From Agaricicola taiwanensis (GTDB lineage Bacteria > Pseudomonadota > Alphaproteobacteria > Rhizobiales > Methylopilaceae), in contig NZ_BMCP01000001.1 of NCBI RefSeq assembly GCF_014635245.1, positions 1,426,001 through 1,490,000 on the forward strand: DNA of 64,000 nt, in the 5' to 3' direction. The notes beneath the pieces were generated by a model that searched no databases, was not told where the DNA came from, and saw only the letters and a program-made list of their open reading frames with translations. Shown piece after piece: positions 60,286 through 64,000 of the stretch. Position 1 is the first letter of the stretch, and every line of letters starts with the position of its first letter. The translations under genes and the position numbers were made by a program.

Positions 60286-61791
60286 ATGCAGCCCTTCCGT
60301 CTCTCTTCCCTTGGCGGCGAGTTTACATGCCCTGCGACCGAGAAAGCCTTCCAAGAGGAGCGCTTTCCCGAAACGCTTCGGCATGCCAGGCTACTGTTCC
60401 TGGCATCCGCCGTTCTCAACACTCTCTTCTTTCTGAGTGACTGGCGCTTCTACGGGGACCCTCATTTCTGGATCGCGGGCCCGGCGCGGTCGGCCGTGGT
60501 CGCCATATCGCTTCTTTGTCTTGCCCTGGTCGCGCGAACCGCGTCGTTCCGGCAGGCCCAGCGCGTCATGGTTCTCTGGCAGGTGATCAGCGGCGCATCA
60601 GTGGGCTTGCTTGTTTCATCGCACAGCGAGATCGCGCTCTTCGTCGTGGTGGTGCTGCCGGCGATCTTCTACCTCGCCGTACCGACCTCTTTCCGCTGGA
60701 CACTGATTTCGGGCATCGGCTGCAGCCTCATGATGCTGGCCGGCTTTCTGCTGCCGGAGCCCGATAGTCCCACCGCGCCGGGGCTCATCCTGGCCATGCT
60801 GATGCTCAACGTGGCTCTGATCCTCGTGGTGTCGCGCTCGAACCGGCTTCGGCGCATGGAATGGGCGGCGACCCAGGCAGAACGCCGCCTCAAGGACGAA
60901 CTTGCGGAGAGCCGCGCCATGTTCGAGAAGATGTTCATGGCGGTGCCGGTGCCCCTGTTGGTTACCTCCCGGAAGGACGGAAAACTCCTGAAGTTCAACG
61001 ACGCCGCCAAAACCTACTTCGGCAAGGAAGGGGGCGACCTGACTTATGTGCGCGACCTTTATGTGGAGCCCGACGCCCGAACGAAATTCCTCAATGAACT
61101 CGCCGAACAGGGGAGGGTCTCCGGCTTCGAAACGGCCGTCCGGCTTGCCGATGGATCGACAAGGGATGTCCTGCTGTCCGCCGCACCGGTGAATTACGCC
61201 GGACATGGCGCGGTGATCGCAAGTGCCGTCGACATCAGCAGCCGCAAGGCTCTCGAACGCCGCCTGGAGCAACTGGCAACGACGGACTCACTGACGGGTC
61301 TCTCCAATCGCGGTCACTTCACTCATGTGGCCGAGGTGGAGATGGAGCGGTCGCGACGCTATGGGCGGACGGTCAGTCTGCTGATGGTCGATATCGACCA
61401 CTTCAAGAAGATCAACGACACCTATGGCCATATGACGGGCGACTGGGTGTTGAGCGCCTTCGCCAGGCTGTGCCGCGAGTGCCTGCGGCAGCAGGATTCC
61501 GTGGCCCGCTTCGGAGCCGAGGAGTTTGCCATCCTGCTCCCCGAAACCGATGAACTCGCCGCCGTGGCTGTCGCTGAGCGACTTCGATCTTCTGTCAGCG
61601 CACTGCAAATCGAAGGCGCGGGCAACATGCCTCTCAGCGTCAGCATCGGCATATCAGGGATCGACGTATCGGAAGACACCCTGTCCGACGCGCTCGCGCG
61701 CGCCGATACGGCGCTTTATGCCGCCAAGCGGCAGGGCCGCAACTGCGTCGTCTTTTACACCGACAACCTGCGCGAGATCGGCGCAGCCTGA
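60286..61791 (+). CDS. Membrane PAS-GGDEF protein (putative diguanylate cyclase)
   Basis: A 501-residue protein (ATG at 60286; a TTG at 60280 is the other choice). About six helices (residues 28-185) form a membrane sensor, then a short coiled coil, a PAS domain (MFMAVPVPLLVTSRKDGKLL to VDISSRKALE) and a GGDEF domain. The active-site loop reads RFGAEEFAILLPET, so the motif is GAEEF in place of GGEEF. Many such variants keep activity, but it is not certain. The metal-binding DIDHFKKINDTYGH is intact; no RxxD inhibitory site is seen before the motif (DSVA). Confidence 0.88.
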   Translation: MQPFRLSSLGGEFTCPATEKAFQEERFPETLRHARLLFLASAVLNTLFFLSDWRFYGDPHFWIAGPARSAVVAISLLCLALVARTASFRQAQRVMVLWQVISGASVGLLVSSHSEIALFVVVVLPAIFYLAVPTSFRWTLISGIGCSLMMLAGFLLPEPDSPTAPGLILAMLMLNVALILVVSRSNRLRRMEWAATQAERRLKDELAESRAMFEKMFMAVPVPLLVTSRKDGKLLKFNDAAKTYFGKEGGDLTYVRDLYVEPDARTKFLNELAEQGRVSGFETAVRLADGSTRDVLLSAAPVNYAGHGAVIASAVDISSRKALERRLEQLATTDSLTGLSNRGHFTHVAEVEMERSRRYGRTVSLLMVDIDHFKKINDTYGHMTGDWVLSAFARLCRECLRQQDSVARFGAEEFAILLPETDELAAVAVAERLRSSVSALQIEGAGNMPLSVSIGISGIDVSEDTLSDALARADTALYAAKRQGRNCVVFYTDNLREIGAA

Positions 61792-61818
61792 TATTTGCTG
61801 ACTTCGCGAGCAAGAGGA

Positions 61819-61844
61819 GGGCGCCGCGCAGAAGCAGGGCGCCC
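61819..61844. terminator. Possible terminator hairpin
   Basis: GGGCGCC (61819-61825) pairs with GGCGCCC (61838-61844) over a 12-base loop, between the convergent GGDEF and transglycosylase genes. No strong T run follows. Confidence 0.4.
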
Positions 61845-61903
61845 GATCTTAGTCGCTTTGGAGGTGCGCGTTCACCTCTTTGCACGATGTGGCTTCCGGG
61901 CGG

Positions 61904-62671
61904 TCAGGCGCCTTCTATCGCAGCCAGCTTCTGATTGACCAGGGTCACATAATTGGGGTCGGTGCCGGGGCTGTAGGAACTATCGTGGGCATCATTGACG
62001 TTGATCCCGTTGGTGCCGGAGACATAGCCGCGTAGCGCCACGTCCCAGTCGCCAAACTGCTCGTACAGGTCCTTCATGTGGTAGGCGCCGGCCATGATGG
62101 CGAGTTCAGGATCGGTGCTGATCTCGTCATGGCTGCGGTTGCCGAAGATTTCCGGATAGGTCTGCTTGAGCCCCTCGAACACCGCCTCGCTGACCTGCAT
62201 CAACCCGCGGTCGGTCGTTCCCATCTGCGGGTTGATGGAAACGGCATTGGGGTCGCCGCCTGATTCCTGCAGGATCTGCGCAGCCAGGAGCTCCGGAGGC
62301 ACACCGGTCTGGGCGGCCGCTTCCATGATGATGTCGCGGTAGGGCTCAAGGACAGGCGGGAAGGTGCCGCTGAACTCTCCCCCGCCGCCGTAGGTTTCGT
62401 CATTGGGCGGTTTACGGCCCGGCGGCTCGTATGGAGGATCGAGCGGATCTTCCTCGCCTTCCGTAATCTCGGCGCCGTTGGAACCGGGCGGCGTCCCCTC
62501 CGGTGTGATCCCCATCTGTGCGAGGGTCAGTTTGATCAGATTGACCTCGGCCTCGAAATGCGCGCGCAGGGCTTCGTCCTCGGCGCTGTTCATCCGCTCG
62601 AGGCGATCGTTGTAAACCTCAAGCCAGCCGTTGCTTGCCGGGTTAACCGTTTCTACCGGAGGTGCTTCCAT
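61904..62671 (-). CDS. Lytic transglycosylase domain protein without signal peptide
   Basis: A 255-residue protein. The first 60 residues are helical and charged (LERMNSAEDEALRAHFEAEVNLIKL), a Pro/Gly-rich linker covers about 60-105, and a SLT lysozyme-like domain follows, with the catalytic Glu in ILQESGGDPNAVS near residue 140 and GLMQVSEAVFEG. No Sec or Tat signal is visible. Enzymes of this shape are known as accessory or exported factors of specialised secretion systems, but none is in the window. GGAGAGG precedes the ATG. Confidence 0.87.
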   Translation of the reverse strand: MEAPPVETVNPASNGWLEVYNDRLERMNSAEDEALRAHFEAEVNLIKLTLAQMGITPEGTPPGSNGAEITEGEEDPLDPPYEPPGRKPPNDETYGGGGEFSGTFPPVLEPYRDIIMEAAAQTGVPPELLAAQILQESGGDPNAVSINPQMGTTDRGLMQVSEAVFEGLKQTYPEIFGNRSHDEISTDPELAIMAGAYHMKDLYEQFGDWDVALRGYVSGTNGINVNDAHDSSYSPGTDPNYVTLVNQKLAAIEGA

Positions 62672-62978
62672 AGCAATTTCCTCTCCATGCGCTGCACACA
62701 GACTTCGTCAACGCGTAACCAAACCCATCTGCTTAAGGATTTTATGACGCTGAACGCTTATGAGCAGTATTAAATAAATATTTAGTCCTGGCAAGGTTCC
62801 GTGACTGCGCATTTTCTGTCTGAATACAGTTGCAAATGTAATCGATATTTATCGCCGCTGGAGCTGTCGAAATATCGTCGAATTGCGCTTTCCCGCGACC
62901 ACTCCGCATGTTAATGACCGCCGCCAACTCCCCGATGCGGCATGATGGTTTGCCGCCGGAATGACATAGGATGTTGGC
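62672..62978. other. Intergenic region before guaB
   Basis: A 307-base divergent region with no convincing gene. It has an AT-rich patch with an AAATAAATATTT palindrome (62771-62782) and should hold the promoters for the transglycosylase and guaB. Confidence 0.6.
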
Positions 62979-64000
62979 ATGGCACGGCTGACCGACGCGG
63001 CGCTCGCCCGCGAAGCTTTCACTTTCGACGATGTCTTGCTGCAGCCGGGGCCGAGCGAGGTCATGCCTGGCGACGTCGACATCCGCTCGCGGCTGACCCG
63101 CAGCATCTCGCTCAACCTGCCCATCATCTCCTCGGCCATGGACACCGTCACCGAAGGGCGGCTTGCCATCGCCATGGCGCAGGCGGGCGGCATCGGGGTG
63201 CTTCATCGCAATATGGAGCCCGAGGCGCAGGCCGATCACGTCCGGCAGGTGAAGAAGTTTGAAAGCGGCATGGTGGTAAACCCTGTCACCATCGGCCCGG
63301 ATGCGACCCTCGCCGATGCCTTCGAGCTGATGCAGCGCCACGGCATCTCCGGCATTCCGGTGGTGGAGGGGGGCTCCAACGGCCGCTCCGGCAAGCTGGT
63401 GGGCATCCTGACCAACCGCGACGTGCGCTTTGCCAACAATCCGCAGCAGCGCGTCTCCGAACTGATGACCAAGGAGCGCCTCATCACGGTGGGCGAGGGC
63501 GTCAGCCAGGAGGAGGCCAAGAAGCTTCTGCATCAACACCGCATCGAGAAGCTTCTGGTGGTGGACGGCGACTATCGCTGCGTCGGCCTCATCACGGTCA
63601 AGGACATCGAAAAGGCGGTCGCCAATCCCAATGCCAACAAGGATGAGCGGGGCCGCCTTCGGGTGGCGGCGGCGACCACCGTGGGCGAAGCGGGCTTTGT
63701 CCGGTCCGAGGTGCTGATCGACGCCGGCGTCGATGTGCTAGTGGTCGATACGGCACATGGCCACTCGATCAAGGTGCTCGAGGCCGTATCCCGCGTGAAG
63801 AAGCTGTCCAACTCCGTTCAGGTGGTGGCCGGCAACATCGCCACCGCCGCTGGTGCGCAGGCGCTGATCGATGCCGGCGCGGATGCGGTGAAGGTCGGCA
63901 TCGGCCCGGGCTCCATCTGCACCACCCGCATCGTCGCGGGCGTCGGCGTGCCCCAGCTGACCGCCATCATGAACGCGGTGGAAGCCGCCAAGAAGCAGGA
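62979..64000 (+). CDS. guaB: IMP dehydrogenase (5' part)
   Basis: The first 340 codons; the gene runs past the right edge. The enzyme oxidises IMP to XMP with NAD, the first committed step to GMP. The start [22 protein letters not shown], the SSAMDTVTE block, two CBS domains (about residues 95-205), [12 protein letters not shown] and the catalytic Cys314 in [15 protein letters not shown] are all seen. It has no partner gene in the window. Confidence 0.96.
   Translation, partial: MARLTDAALAREAFTFDDVLLQPGPSEVMPGDVDIRSRLTRSISLNLPIISSAMDTVTEGRLAIAMAQAGGIGVLHRNMEPEAQADHVRQVKKFESGMVVNPVTIGPDATLADAFELMQRHGISGIPVVEGGSNGRSGKLVGILTNRDVRFANNPQQRVSELMTKERLITVGEGVSQEEAKKLLHQHRIEKLLVVDGDYRCVGLITVKDIEKAVANPNANKDERGRLRVAAATTVGEAGFVRSEVLIDAGVDVLVVDTAHGHSIKVLEAVSRVKKLSNSVQVVAGNIATAAGAQALIDAGADAVKVGIGPGSICTTRIVAGVGVPQLTAIMNAVEAAKKQ

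Noticed and set aside
1..64000. CRISPR arrays, insertion sequences and prophage
   Set aside because: No regularly spaced repeats, transposase or phage structural genes were found; the only mobile trace is the recombinase fragment at 57.2 kb.

Overview
The window is a GC-rich stretch of chromosome from an alphaproteobacterium, most likely of the order Hyphomicrobiales (Rhizobiales). The signs are a SAM-II riboswitch, an Irr-type iron box upstream of exbB-exbD-tonB, a DUF2865 protein, a long RibA with a degenerate N-terminal half, a bacterial topoisomerase IB, and a DUF6538-type integrase remnant beside a tRNA-Gln. I cannot name the genus from sequence alone. Coding density is high. There is no CRISPR array and no intact mobile element.

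Layout. 0-2 kb: a TRAP transporter operon (dctP-dctQ-dctM, minus strand), cut by the left edge. 2-14 kb: mostly housekeeping genes (gltX, a DUF2865 protein, a MarR regulator, cysS, uup, cimA) followed by opgG-opgH for periplasmic glucans. 14-21 kb: a LOG-family hydrolase, a LysM protein, an Atm1-type ABC exporter, an MFS carrier and the phosphatidylethanolamine genes psd-pssA. 21-25 kb: a MetN-like ATPase behind a SAM-II riboswitch, a cysteine-rich copper-storage protein, a PfpI/DJ-1 protein and topoisomerase IB. 25-27.5 kb: a second opgH translationally coupled to an FkbM methyltransferase. 27.6-33.7 kb: a four-gene cluster (BchC-like dehydrogenase, degenerate PTPS homologue, GT4 glycosyltransferase, methyltransferase), then cytochrome b561, ribA and a PAP2 phosphatase. 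33.7-40.9 kb: prfC, two convergent class III CoA-transferases and the iron-responsive exbB-exbD-tonB operon. 40.9-44.6 kb: an orphan solute-binding protein, an isochorismatase-like hydrolase and a membrane protein/HlyD pair.

44.9-55.6 kb is the most unusual part. Ten genes on one strand, tightly packed and often overlapping, encode an RraA-type aldolase, a succinate-dehydrogenase-like flavoprotein with its iron-sulfur and two membrane-anchor subunits, an enolase-superfamily enzyme, a TctC-type binding protein, an aconitase paralogue and TctB/TctA. A LysR regulator lies convergently downstream. The flavoprotein and the aconitase paralogue both differ from the housekeeping enzymes at substrate-binding positions, and the iron-sulfur subunit has a fourth cysteine where SDH normally holds a 3Fe-4S cluster. 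I read this as a catabolic route for an unidentified polycarboxylic acid: import, dehydrogenation into the quinone pool, hydration, then retro-aldol cleavage.

55.6-64 kb: RidA, the integrase remnant, tRNA-Gln(CUG), a response regulator whose phospho-acceptor aspartate is glutamate, Ppx/GppA, rlmE, a membrane PAS-GGDEF cyclase, a lytic transglycosylase without signal peptide, and the 5' part of guaB, cut by the right edge.
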